Program-made: the position numbers and the translations under genes
Notes under the pieces: model-generated
The model's database searches: none
Seen by the model: the letters and a program-made list of their open reading frames with translations, nothing else
What the model was told of the DNA's origin: nothing
Origin: Plectosphaerella cucumerina
Lineage: Eukaryota > Ascomycota > Sordariomycetes > Glomerellales > Plectosphaerellaceae
DNA: 64,000 bases
Assembly: GCA_020746995.1 (NCBI GenBank)
Contig: JAGPXD010000001.1
Coordinates: forward strand, 5,394,001-5,458,000
Reading direction: 5' to 3'
Part shown: positions 53,360 through 64,000 of the stretch, piece by piece
How the letters are laid out: every line of letters starts with the position of its first letter
Numbering within the stretch: position 1 is the stretch's first letter

Positions 53360-54214
53360 CGGGACGGCATCAGGGTTGAGCTGTGCGCGGTCGGAAGCGC
53401 CTGATATGGTGTACACAAGCCGCAGCTCGTGCGCTCGGCGAGTGCGGGCAATCTTATGCGAAGCGAAAGCGGTCCACGAAGGGCAACCTCCTAGGCTGAG
53501 ATGGTCTTGTCTTCCGTGCCCTCCACCACCTCGTCCGACGGCTCGGGTCTCTGGTCGCGTCTCCCGGGCGGCAAGCTCTCTACCCGGCATACGATCCCCG
53601 CGGCTCTCGTGGCCCCCTTCGCCTGGTGACGTCCATTTAGACCCCTCATCGCGGTGAGACTAGATCTTGCATCCACCCGTCATACGTGTCCCGGGCGCAT
53701 TTTACTCTCAGACAAGTCTTCAGATCGCCAGCACCACCGGCATCTTGTCCGCCTGTGTCTGTCAGTCCCCTCCATTGCCACCGTGCGACAGGACTCAGCC
53801 GTGTACACGGCCCCGACGCGTGTGACCTCGCTAGCCGGGTCCGTTGGGGAGCACTCACCCAGGAACTGCGGTGGTATTCACAAACTGGATGCCTGTACAG
53901 AATATTACCAATATCTAAAAAGTCTCGTCTCGTCTCATCTCGTGCAATCAGGCCGCCCAGGATCGGCCAACGAAAAAAAGGGGAGCCGGCGAGCTATCAG
54001 ATGGCCTCCTCCCATAGATACATGCCCACGCCGTCTGTATGCGCCCCCCGAGGAAGAATGACAAAAGAAAGAAAATCGCCCCCAGTTGGTGAAAGAAACC
54101 TGGGGGAAAGTGAAAGACATTATTTCCATAGTCCGAATTACCCCGAGATTTGCCGTCCCGTAGGACCGAGCTCATCTCCTGCGCCATCAGCCCTTGCCGA
54201 GACAGAACGTCCCC
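53360..54214. other. Convergent 3' spacer, no gene
   Basis: This 0.86 kb lies between the 3' ends of the MFSD5-like gene (+) and tyrosinase (-). A short CTCGT/CTCAT run lies at about 53924-53943. No coding motif is seen. Confidence 0.5.
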
Positions 54215-56377
54215 TCAGCAAGGCACAACGACCTCGACAGTCTTAATGACGAGAGTCTTTGGCGTTGCCGGCCGCGTCTGCGCCTCGCCGTATTCCGGCA
54301 GCTGCTCTTCCGTGACGGGCATGAGGACGTCGACGTCCTCTACGAGGATCTTGAGGCTGGGTACCGTGCTGGGCGCGATGGTGCTTCCGTCGGGCTGGGC
54401 AGTGTTAGTGAATGAGAAACAAAGATGAAGTTAGTGGTCGAGAAATGTAACTGACCTTGCGGATGTTGACCTCCATGTTGGCCTGGAGGAAGCCGGCAAT
54501 GTCCGCCGGCAGTGTCATGTTGGCGGCAACCTGCTGCAGGACCTGGTGCAGGGGGATCTCGTCGTAGCTCATGCCCTCCGTGGGCATGCCGAGCAGCGCA
54601 AAGGTGCCGGCGTGCTGCTTCTTGACATACAGCTCGACAGCAGCCGGCAGGCTGAGATCGGAGCGCTCGACGCTGACCTTTGCGAAGAACTCGCGCTCGA
54701 CGGGCCGCTCCCTGCGCTTCCGGGGGTCGCCCCTCTTGACGGCCGCGATGCGCCCGGAGACCTGCTGCGGGCCGTAGAGGCGGTTGATGGTGCGCGTCAC
54801 CTCGGTGCGCATCTGCGCCTGCGACTGCTCCCAGGGCCGCAGGGGCTCGTAGGTGTACCCCCAGCGGCGGATGTCAGCCACGTCTGCGCTTGTCAGGGGC
54901 CGTCCGTTAGGGCCGTCAAAGGGCGCAACGGGCGAGCGTTCCGTAACGGTGGTGCCGGCGGGCATGCCGAAGAGGCCTCGCGTCTGGTAGCTGAAGGTGA
55001 CTGCGCTCTGGGGGTTGATGGCCTGCCAGAAGGCGAGGGCGCGGTCGACGTTGGCGTGGTGCAGCATGCTGCCGGCGGCTGGTCAGCGGGGTTTCTCATC
55101 AGTCAGTCAGGGGGGACACGGCCACGACGTACAAGAGGGGCTCAAAGGCGGAGGTGCTCAGGTAGTAAAAGTCCTGGCCGCAGGCGCCGTAGATGTGGAT
55201 TGTGCCGTGGGGGCCCTCGATGCTGTTGCCGCCCATGGACATGCTGCTGATCTCGTTCCACGACCCGGCCCTGTTGAGGGCGTTGTACTGAGAAGAGCGG
55301 TGATGGTGAGCGAGATGGTCCCGGTTTCGGTCTGGCAGCATCCCGCCATGCCTGAGGAGAGACAACTTACGACATGGGTCCGGAGATCACGAGACGTCAG
55401 GTCTCTGTTGGGAGTCGCCGGGTAGCTCTGGCCTCGCTCGATGCAACGCTTTGTGGTGTTGACGCCGTTGAACGGGCCGAACTCGCCCCTCAGCGCCGCC
55501 TGGGGGTACCTGTACCCAGCCAGGGGGTTCTGGACGGTGATGTGCCTGCCGTCGGCCCTGTTGATGGGCACTGCGGGCGGGACGGTGGCGGGAGGCACGC
55601 GGGAGTCTGCGGCCCAGTCCCAGAAAGGGGCGCGGAGCCTGGCGGCGGCATTGACGTAGGTATTCCTGACGGACTCGGGATACTGGCGCGCAATCCGCTC
55701 GGCGTGTTGCACGAGAACTTGCTGTGGGACGTGTCAGCCTACCATGTCGCAACGCAAGGTGATGAGCCGGTCTGACGGACCTCGAACAGGGAGAGGTAGG
55801 CGCGGTGCCATGTACCAAAGAGGATCTCCTGTGAAAGAAAGTTAGTACAGACAAAAAAGAGGCTGAGATGTCAGGAAATAACGGACGTTGTGAGGGCAGA
55901 AACCGCCACTGCCCTGCTGGGGGCCGCCGCCTGGCCACGCCGCATAAGGTTGGCCATGGATAGCTGCAGCATCGTCAGTCCGTGGCCCTCGTGGGAGCGA
56001 GGCAGGTCTCGCCTGACAGGATAGTAGAGAGGAAACATACAGGCAATCTGGAAATACGACGTGGGATCCCGCTCCGGGGCGTTCTGCATGGCGGTCAAGG
56101 CCTGAACGTAGAGGTCCCTAAACGCGTGTTAGCTGGAGTCAGGCACCAGACAGGTTGTACACCTCAGAGACAGAGGGCGGTGTCTCACTCACCATTGGGG
56201 GCCGGCCTCCTGATAGAGATCGTTGATGTTCCTCCTCGCAGGTGTCTCGCCGGTCTGAGCGTTGATGCCGGACCTGGGTCCGACGACGGGGACGGGGTTC
56301 GGGGCGGCCTGGGCCGAGACGAGAGGCGCGGACGCCGCCAGGGCGCAGAGCGCCGTAACAAACGAGGGGAAGAGCAT
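54215..56377 (-). CDS. Secreted tyrosinase (type 3 copper)
   Basis: Tyrosinases hydroxylate monophenols and oxidise catechols to quinones, which feed melanin-type pigments. Eight exons, 56193-56377, 56041-56117, 55887-55963, 55781-55828, 55371-55721, 55133-55287, 54456-55068 and 54215-54394, give 561 residues. A signal peptide is clear (about residues 1-22, ending SAQA). The CuA ligands are His90 (IHGQPYAAW), His112 (FCPHN) and His121 (TWHRAY). Cys110 sits two residues before His112, as in fungal enzymes that form a Cys-His thioether. The CuB site has His273 and His277 (GPHGTIH) and a His in FMLHHANVDR (301/302). After Arg307 comes the C-terminal domain that caps the active site in the proenzyme. 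The donors of exons 3 and 4 are both GTCCGT, a weaker version of the usual GTAAGT/GTATGT. Confidence 0.93.
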
Positions 56378-58813
56378 GTCGAGGAGAGAGAAAACGAACG
56401 GCACTAGGGTGGGCTTCTTTTCTTCTCTTCTTTGCTGCGTGGGGAGATGCTTTCGAGAGGAACGGGTTCGGCCAGAAGAGGGTGGGAGGTGGTCCATGGT
56501 TATATCCCCCCGTCCTCCTTTGCCGCCCAGGAGATCATCCGGGACATGCGAGACAACCCTGCGAAGGTCGGACGCCCTGGGGACATCAAACGGTATCCTT
56601 CCGACCCTCCCTTTTCTGGGTCCGGTCCCTCTCGACAGTGCCCCGGGGGACGTTGTTTTCCCCTGGCGAGGGCAGCGGCATCAGCAGCTAGCTACCATCT
56701 ATTGGTAGCATGGCATAGCATGGCCCCCTACCTTTGCCCAGTCGCAACCGCGACAGTCCCAGGCTTGTGCTCCGGCGCCGAGGGGGCGGCGTAGGAGGGG
56801 CGTCTGCTGGACCTCGCAGACGCAGACGCAGGAGCAGGCGGCGCAAGTGGCCGCATGGCGTTGCGCGACGTCCCGCCGCGGCAGCTCGGCCGATCCCAGT
56901 CCTCCGGGAGGCCACCCGGGGCTTGCGATGGCTCCCTGTCCACGAGCAATGGTTTGTCCATGAACGAACAGGTATGACGGGGTCGTCCAGGTACGGAAAG
57001 GAGGGCTGCTCTGTGATGGCCGCGCACAGCCAGTGGGGCTCATGGCACCGCTGCGGGTTGCATCTGGGCGACCACCGCCGCCAATGTGGTGCAGGTCGCT
57101 CGCTCTGTCTGCTCTGTTCTGCCTCCAAGGGATCGGGACCAAGGGGGGGTGCGGGGAGGGGTGGGCAATAATCATCTATTTCAGGGGTATTTGAGTCAAC
57201 AAGGGAAGCCGAACATCCACTTGGAAGACAACGCCGACAGCCCGCCACGTCTCCGAGGGTCTTGGCGTGGAAAGAGGGATCAATTCCATCACGCCGGGGA
57301 GGCGGACAGTTTCCGTCGGGCTCTAGGCCGACTGGCCTAACCTTCCCGGCGCCCAGGACTCCAGTCGACCGTCCTGAGTGTTTGTCGCACAAGCGGGCGC
57401 CAGGCAGAGGCTGTTGTCTCACCCGAGAAACCGCTATCGTGGCCCCCGCGTCCGTATCCATGCGGGCTGCCGCACGGGGCCAGGGGCAAACGGCGATTAC
57501 ACGACACATCAGGTGAGAGAGCAATCCGCATTAGGAGTGAGCGACTGTTCAGAAGGGCGTGCGTGTGCATGCGCAGCCAGGCGGTGAAGAAGTGATAGGC
57601 AGGCACAGGTCCATAGGATGACGATGGATCTGCCTCCGCTCTTCATGTGCAGAACCGGGGAAGGATGTTCAGCTGGCGCCCGTGCGGCTTGTCGATGCCA
57701 ATACTACTACCACCACCAATCAGCCAGGGCCACAAGGGGGTAGGCGGCATACAATTGCCGAGGGAGGGATGGGGAAAGGGGTGAAGGGGGTGCGGGACGA
57801 TCGTCGATGTGCTCAGCTTTCTTCTGTGACGCTGCAGGGCAGCAAGGGCGAGGAACCGAACCGGACATTTGACACATGGCCGCGTGCGCCGGGACACATA
57901 ACAGCCCTGTCTGCCGATGACTGTGCCGAATTGTCCACAGACAAGGGGATGAAAAAGCGGAATATAATCGTCCGGTGGAGAGACAAACATTGCGATGGCA
58001 GCGCACATGCTGTTTGATGAATGAGGGAACGGCCTGCTCGGCAGAAAGCCTACGCGTCTATCATCCAATGGTCGTCAATCGGTATCTCCGACCGCCCTCT
58101 TCTCAAAGGCACGAGCGGGAAGATCACTGTCGGAAGAAGAGCCACGTGGGCTCGCCTGAGGTATTGCTTTCCCAAGGGGACGTCTCTCGTACGTCTGCGG
58201 GTGACGGTGATGGAACCAGTCGGCTTCACTCCATCTCGCTGCACACATGCTTCTGTCAGCACCACCAACTTCTCCGTTCCACGCAAGCCAACGAAATGCT
58301 GGCTGCAGAAGAGTGCCCAATGATCAGACGATTGGCGGTAAGGCACCACGTCGCACACGGTGTAATCGAAATTGCTTGGGGCTCTCGTATCAAACTAGGT
58401 TTTGTTCCGTTCGTGTCATGGGTATGGAAACATGAAATGCATGCCTCGCAAACCCTACAAGCTTATTTTTCGGTCCGTGCCGCCAGCTTCTGAAGGTTGC
58501 TATCCCGCCTTGCCGCGGCATCCCCGTCCGCCGTGGCTCAAAATAGGCGAGACAAGGTGGTGGTGGCTGTGACGGGCCTGCCGTTTTTGTGCGCCGTGGA
58601 TGATCAGAAAAGGGGGTGATGATGGGAGAGAAGAAGGAAATAGTGCCTTCCATGGCACGGCCCCGTGCAACGCTGGAAAAAAAAAAAGATTCCGAACCCG
58701 AGACACACTCCGTGCTGGATGCAAATGAAAGCTCCGAGACGGAGCGTTGGCTGACCAGCCATGAGCTTCCCCGAGGCTTCCTTCCCCAGCCTCGATTCTT
58801 TTTGCATCACCGA
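56378..58813. other. 2.4 kb region upstream of tyrosinase, no gene recognised
   Basis: This region holds the tyrosinase promoter and the 3' flank of the DapA-family gene, both on the minus strand. Open frames such as minus 56688-57524 and plus 57975-58493 have no recognisable motif and are Arg/Ser/Pro-rich. No TATA box of note lies close to the tyrosinase start. Confidence 0.45.
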
Positions 58814-59935
58814 TCACAAGCTCTTCTCAAGCCGGACCAGTTCGCGGAAGCCCTCACCCCACTTTCGTTGCTGTTCAGCAGTCGGCCGGGGCAGCGGACT
58901 CCTGGCGAAGCCGCCGTACCCTGACCAAGCCTCCAGCCCGGCCTTGACGCCGATGACGCCGCCCTGAATCGCTGTCCAGTCGCCCTGCGAGACGACCTCC
59001 TGCACCTTCTGGGCCTCGGCAATGCGACCCTGCTTGTAAAGCTCCATCGTTTTGATGCACGCCTTGGGCGCAATATTGGCAAGCCCTGCCAGGATGCCGT
59101 GCCCGCCGGCCACGAGAGACTGGATGCAGAAGTCTGCCGAGCCGGCAAGGACCAGGAACTCGGGACGTTCGGGGTCATACTTGATGGACAGAGCCCGGGT
59201 CTCCGCCGCCACGCGGTTCAGTTTGCCCGTGTTGCCGCAGGTGAGCTTGACGCCAACAATGTTGGGGTGTCGGGACAGCGTCACGATGGTATCGGAAGAC
59301 AGGTCCAGGCCGCCGGCTCCACCAGGGTAGTTGTAGATGATGATGGGAATTGGGGAGGCGTCGGCGACTTGTGTAAAGAAGGACAGAATGGTGGCCGATG
59401 ATGGCGCAAAAAGTGTAGCGTAGTAAGACGGCGGGAGCACCAGGGCATAGTCTCCGCCGGCAGCCCACGCCTCCTTGCAGTATTGGATCGTCTCACGTGT
59501 GCTCTGGCTGCCGCAACCCACAACGATGGGCATGCGGGAGAACCCCGCAGCGTCGAGAGCCTCGCGCGTGGTGGCGGTGACCAGCTGCCGCTCATCGTGG
59601 GTCAGGTGGACAGCTTCACCATTGGAGCCCTGGGTGGCGAGAGACGTAACACCCGCCTTGGCCAGTCGTACGGCATGGCGAGCAATGGTCTCCGTGTCAA
59701 CCTCCTCCGTGTCCGGGTCGAAGAAGCACATTGTCGGCACGTAGATGCCCGGCACCAGAGGGCGGACCACATGCGTTTCTGTCTCCATCGATGAGTCGAC
59801 GTACGAGCTGCTCAAGGAAGTCTGCGAGTCGGAAGGGTTGGTGCTCGCAAAGTCAAGGGCCTGCCGGCGGGGGAAGCTGCTGAAGCCAGCTGTGTAACTG
59901 CCAGCAGGAGAGGGGGCGTCATTGTGTGGTGCCAT
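58814..59935 (-). CDS. DapA/DHDPS-family aldolase
   Basis: This is a single exon of 373 residues. The dihydrodipicolinate synthase/N-acetylneuraminate lyase superfamily uses a Schiff-base lysine to cleave or join pyruvate-type substrates. Here the Schiff-base residue is Lys230 (IVGVKLTCGN), with Tyr201 in YNYPGGAGG and the GSNGEAVHLTHDER loop at about 103-115 giving the substrate pocket. Fungal members commonly act as 4-hydroxy-2-oxoglutarate or 2-keto-3-deoxy-L-galactonate aldolases rather than in lysine synthesis, because fungi make lysine by the aminoadipate route. The exact substrate is unknown. An N-terminal extension of about 55 Ser/Pro-rich residues precedes the barrel. A later Met at about residue 50 is a possible alternative start. 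Confidence 0.9.
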   Translation of the reverse strand: MAPHNDAPSPAGSYTAGFSSFPRRQALDFASTNPSDSQTSLSSSYVDSSMETETHVVRPLVPGIYVPTMCFFDPDTEEVDTETIARHAVRLAKAGVTSLATQGSNGEAVHLTHDERQLVTATTREALDAAGFSRMPIVVGCGSQSTRETIQYCKEAWAAGGDYALVLPPSYYATLFAPSSATILSFFTQVADASPIPIIIYNYPGGAGGLDLSSDTIVTLSRHPNIVGVKLTCGNTGKLNRVAAETRALSIKYDPERPEFLVLAGSADFCIQSLVAGGHGILAGLANIAPKACIKTMELYKQGRIAEAQKVQEVVSQGDWTAIQGGVIGVKAGLEAWSGYGGFARSPLPRPTAEQQRKWGEGFRELVRLEKSL

Positions 59936-60097
59936 GGCGCAGTATGTCTTGGGTTGATGATGGATGAATAAAAGTAGGATCAGGTGCGGACAACAATATT
60001 TGTCTATGGTAATGGAAGGCGTGAAAGAATTGACTGGATTACTGCTTAATGGTCATCGGCGGAACATTGAAGTGGCCCGCAGTCGAGGGATGCTGTT

Positions 60098-60106
60098 GCT
60101 TTTATA
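60098..60106 (-). promoter_or_regulatory. TATA box upstream of the DapA-family gene
   Basis: The minus strand reads CTATAAAAGCA at about 60106 down to 60096, roughly 165 bases before the start codon at 59935. This is a good TATA match for a gene with a short to moderate 5' leader. Confidence 0.5.
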
Positions 60107-63100
60107 GCATCAAAAAGCTGTGGCAGGCCGCAGAACGAAATGGCCCTCTCTTGCAGCAATTCGCCCTTAGCCTCCGCACCCTAGGCCATGGCAAGATATT
60201 GAAGTGAAGGTCATGGGCTGCTGGTTGACCTTCGCTCACCCCATGCAGCATGGCTTTCGACAAGGGGGATCGCGGGGGCCCACTGATGGCCAGCTATTGG
60301 GCCATGACAAAGAGGACCGTGGTCATCTCGAAGTTTGAAGCAGACAATTTCTCGAAATGTACCGGTACCTAGATAGACTTGAGAGCTGACCGGAAGCCGA
60401 ACAGACGTCTGCAGGAAGCGAGAGAGGCCTGGTGCGGCGGAGCCTGCAGCACAGTGCGCTAGGAACCGGCCGGGCCATGACAGCGTATCGGCGGTCGGAG
60501 TGGTGGTGTTGAGCGTTGCGAGCCCGTGATTCCATGGAGGGCTTGCCGGGATGGTCTCAAGGTGCAGGGCGGCGGCATGGCATGCAGCTGTTGGCGGACC
60601 AGATTTGTGGGTTTTCTTCGCGTGGGGGTTTTAGTCGTCGAGGCAAGCATGGCGGTGCGAGCAGTGTTGATTGAGGCGGAACCTTGGAGAAACCAGGCGG
60701 GAATCACTCTGCCGGAGGGCCAGATTGCTGGACTTCGTCTTCGGTTCGAACCTCAGCCGCCGCCGTCCTCTGCTAGCATGGCAAATCCCGGCGAAGATGA
60801 CCGTTCAGAAGAAGCCCATGCCGCTCGTGACACATGTGACGTGACGGCCTGTTATTGGATCCTCAGCCGTATTGGAGCCGCCCTGAGATGTCCAGTCAAC
60901 GAAAGCACCGCCAAGGCGGAACTTCAAGCCATTGAGACTCGACCTTTTGGAGCTTCTGGGTTGTTGACAGCGTCAGAGAGGATCATGATCCGGAGGCAAC
61001 CGACGGGTGTGACGTTTGCCGTGAACGTCGGTCTCCCGGCTGATGGACCTGCTGAATTGGTATGGGTGCATCGCCAGTGAGTGGCCTGATTGGGGCGGGC
61101 CATACTTGAAAGTGTCAAGGGCCTGGGACTCCGCATGAGCAAGCGATCGATACCAGACACCACACTGGCTTGGGCCTTTTTTACATGCTCGGTGCCCCGA
61201 TTCGGGAAGAGGGAGGTGTCACTTGACTGGGGCGACCTCGACGCCGCATATTCCGGCGGTGTGCGGCGTGGTAGTTGGAGAGCGTAGAGCGCCCTTGACG
61301 GGCATCAACCGGGTTACACAGCTTCCCGAGCGCAGACGATCGACAGCCTGCGCGGTGATCATGCGAGGTGCTGCCCGACGAAGTCTGCGCGGCGCATTGG
61401 AAATCACGGCCCCTTGCCGTTGCTTCGGTGGTTGCGAAAAGACCGGCGTTCTGCCAGGAACCGGACTAGAAGGCAGAATGATGGCATGGGACTCGTGCCT
61501 GTCAGTGAGCGTCAGTATGGCTTCGTAGGTATTCCGACTGGGCAGGGTATCTCATACCGAGCTGAGACGGAACGCCACGTGGTGTGTGAACACACGACGG
61601 GATGGAAGAGTAGGAGACATTGTGATGGTGGCGATCCTGGGGTCGTGCCACCTGGGTGGAATTTGATGACGATGACCGGTTGGTTGTATCGATACGTGAG
61701 GCCAGGGAACCAGCCGAGCCTCTCCGATCTGTTCTCGAGACTCGTCGCGCACTTCGTTGTAAGGGCCGTGATGTTGTCCAGTTGGTGTTTGGTGGAGGTG
61801 GAATATTGGGGGGGGAGCAACAATGCTGGGAAGGAGCCCCCGAAGAGCTCCTTCCGTGCACGTCCATTGGCACCTTCCCCAAGTCCTCGGGCTTCCTTTT
61901 TTTCTCCAACTTCACCACAAAACATAAGGTACTCACTCCTCTCATCAACTTCAGCGAAACGAAGCCATTTCCTACTTTATGCCGCGTATGATTCCGGACG
62001 CTCGCACAGCAACACCATCACCATTGCGCATTCGCCGGGTATCACCCGGATCCCACACTTTCTATCCTGCGCCGCTCGCACTGTGGGTGTGCTCGACGCA
62101 CCCCTGACGTTCGGGGCTGAGGGTGCCACATCTCGACCAGCGCCGTACTCACAAGTATCGCTTCGACGAGTCCCCAAGGCTGCCCGCTGCAGCCTGGCTC
62201 AGCTTGCTCGAGATAGGCACCCATCGACTCATCGCCGCGACCGCCGCGCCCCTGCCAGGCTTCGCCGCAGTTCTTGGCGCTCCTGGCCTATTCCACATTT
62301 TCCTGCGGTCGTTTACCAACATGGCTAGGACCTCGCCTTTCGAGCACTCGTGCTTTGACCGGATACAGGCAAAGAAACTAGAAGCCAGCTGCAGCCTGAC
62401 GACGCAAGCCATCTCGAGAGCAACACGGCCGACCTCGCTGACTCGGCAGCGTGTCACCGACATGCATCCCCTCGTGATCCCTTTTCCTCCCTCGCTTCTC
62501 GCATCCCCGTGATCCCCCGCCAATGAATAACTTCGTCTGCTGACATTTTCTCTTAGCCTTACCATACGATGCCCACTAATGATGCACCATATATACGGGC
62601 CTCCGTCATGCATACGTAACGCCCCCTGGCGCGCTCAAGTCGTTCATGGAACCATATCTGCTTGTCTTGCAAGGGCTTGGACATGCTCAGGCGCCTCCAC
62701 ACACACTCACGGCCAACTGGGCAGGAGGCACGCCTGACAGGTTGGGGAAATCTGGAGATATCTCCTCCTTGGAGAACCACCCCGCGCTCATCTTCGCCCC
62801 GCCCCCGCGTCCTCCACCTCTTCTGGTGGCTCCTCCAAAGAGCTCTTCCGAGGCAAAGGCAAACACAACATCAATGTCCTTTGGCCTATCGCTGTTTCGC
62901 CCAAATGTGCTGGGCCCGAAAACCTGGCCACGACCCCCCAACAAGAGACCCCGCTTCCTCACATCCACGTATCGATGCGCGTCGTCTCGTCTTGCCCGCG
63001 TGACCTTCGGGTCTGTGGGGATGCCCAACTCCTTACCCCGAACCAGGATATCTTGGATCTGGGGTCGTCCGCCCGGCCTGCGCGCCCAACCACAGCCACA

Positions 63101-64000
63101 CATCATGCGCGGGCGTCTACGGGAGAACACGTACCTCCAATCTGACGGCATGCCTTCGGTACCTTTGCTCCTCTTTGGGGTCAGGAGACCACCAACCTCT
63201 TCGGTGGTGGGGTGGAGCAGCTGGCCTAGAACGACGTGCCAGCGTTGCCGCTCCTGCTCAGCATGCAGCCTCTGTTGCCGAGTTGGGAGTTGGCGGCATC
63301 ATGCGATCCATCGGATGCTGGCATCATACCACCTTCTTTTCGGCGTCTGCATCCCCCGCAATCTCCCCGCATTCATACGGTCAGCAGCATTGGACCTGTC
63401 AACGCCTCATCGGTCGATGTTCCGACAGACATGGAGTGCTTCCGCTGTCCGTGAGATCGCCGAGCAGTGCTGATGCCGAAGTCTCGGCATCGGCTCAGTG
63501 AGAGCTCATTTGTTCCAACGGCGTGATGGGTTCGGTGCCTCATCCGTCGTCCGCACCGGAAAAGGCGCCTACCCAGGGGCTCGCCTTGCTTCGGATATCC
63601 AACATGAGCTGTCATGGTCGTCTTGGCATTTTGCTGGTCATCCCGTCTTTCATGTTGCTGCCTGGTCAACAGTCTAGGACCTGTTCACTTTCTCTGGCTC
63701 ATGTCGGAGACGCGGCACAATACTTCTTGTGTCTCAGGACAGGACAACTAGGTAACTTGTTCATCACAGTGACGACGGCTGACGGGAGGTATATCACACC
63801 ATCCTGGGTCCAGCTGTACACAAGTCGTCGCAGATGAATTATCGTTGACTCCCACGATTCTTCGGCGCTTGGTCTGCCAGCGCCTAGCTATCACGTCGGT
63901 GATCGCCATCTTTACTTCATTCTCTTCACGAAGAACCATCCCTTGGACTTCACCCATCTTAACCCAAGCACATCTCGAGCCGCACCGACACGGCTCAACC
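60107..64000. other. 3.9 kb end region, no gene recognised
   Basis: Open frames are present on both strands (plus 60526-61080, 61414-62328 and 62646-63473; minus 62687-63151). Their translations are rich in Arg, Ser, Pro and His, overlap one another and show no domain, signal peptide or regular splice pattern. A gene may start beyond 64000. I see no transposon ends, tRNA or rRNA here. Confidence 0.4.

Noticed and set aside
34245..59935. A biosynthetic gene cluster linking ammonia-lyase, tyrosinase, reductase and aldolase
   Set aside because: The genes are tens of kilobases apart, separated by housekeeping genes, and no backbone synthase (PKS, NRPS or terpene) is present.
60743..60752. GGTTCGAACC, resembling a tRNA T-loop
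   Set aside because: The bases on each side do not form a five-pair T-stem, and no anticodon arm or acceptor stem can be drawn around it.
61414..62328. 304-codon plus-strand frame
   Set aside because: It has no recognisable motif and irregular composition, and overlaps equally open frames.
1..64000. CRISPR arrays, prophage, insertion sequences or bacterial operons
   Set aside because: Spliceosomal introns and eukaryote-only gene families run throughout. No spaced direct repeats, transposase or inverted terminal repeats were seen.

Overview
The window looks like nuclear chromosomal DNA of a filamentous ascomycete (Pezizomycotina, most like a Sordariomycete such as the Colletotrichum/Verticillium type). 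The genes are split by many short GT-AG introns (about 48-110 nt, often with CTAAC-like branch sites). There are no operons or Shine-Dalgarno sites. The products include Mdm31, Icp55, Atg12, eIF3j, eIF3d, Dbf4, a DUF6536-type membrane protein and a secreted tyrosinase. The species call is an inference from gene families and intron style, because no database search was possible. Exon borders were worked out by hand from reading frame, splice signals and conserved protein motifs.

Layout. 0.7-5.6 kb: an alcohol dehydrogenase/enoyl reductase-like gene (+) converges on glutamine synthetase (-). 5.6-11.1 kb: a long stretch with no recognisable gene, holding a GATA-motif cluster upstream of glutamine synthetase and one orphan CCAAT/TATA promoter. 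11.1-21.8 kb: eIF3j (+), Mdm31-like (-), the ribosome-assembly factor Pno1 (+), an F-box pseudogene killed by four Gln-to-stop changes (-), and eIF3d (-). 22.3-28.0 kb: a Yap-like bZIP gene (-) and an SREBP-type bHLH gene (+) diverge from a 2.7 kb spacer. 28.5-39.2 kb: Icp55 peptidase (-), Dbf4 kinase regulator (+), phenylalanine ammonia-lyase (-), Atg12 (+), ketopantoate hydroxymethyltransferase (-). 39.6-45.8 kb: a broken DUF6536-type gene (-), the ubiquitin-conjugating enzyme Ubc8/UBE2H (+) and a CCDC130/Yju2-family splicing factor (-). 46.2-53.4 kb: an unknown acidic protein (-), a CorA-like membrane protein (+), an unknown basic coiled-coil protein (-) and an MFSD5-type molybdate-anion transporter (+). 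54.2-59.9 kb: tyrosinase (-) and a DapA/aldolase-family enzyme (-). 60-64 kb: no recognisable gene.

Most genes are housekeeping and act independently: nitrogen assimilation (glutamine synthetase), translation and ribosome biogenesis (eIF3j, eIF3d, Pno1), mitochondrial maintenance (Mdm31, Icp55), S-phase control (Dbf4), autophagy (Atg12), pantothenate synthesis (PanB) and splicing. Phenylalanine ammonia-lyase and tyrosinase both act on aromatic amino acids or phenols but lie about 20 kb apart, and I see no gene cluster joining them.

The strongest unusual observation is the 5' part of the Ubc8 gene. To encode a protein collinear with the UBE2H family it needs an 8-nt exon, a 3-nt exon and a single-nucleotide exon, each with canonical GT/AG borders. 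Other notable points are the RIP-like F-box pseudogene, the 31-bp tandem duplication that breaks the DUF6536 gene, and a candidate second terminal exon for eIF3j. I found no CRISPR array, rRNA or convincing tRNA, no transposase, and nothing that amounts to a new multi-gene system.
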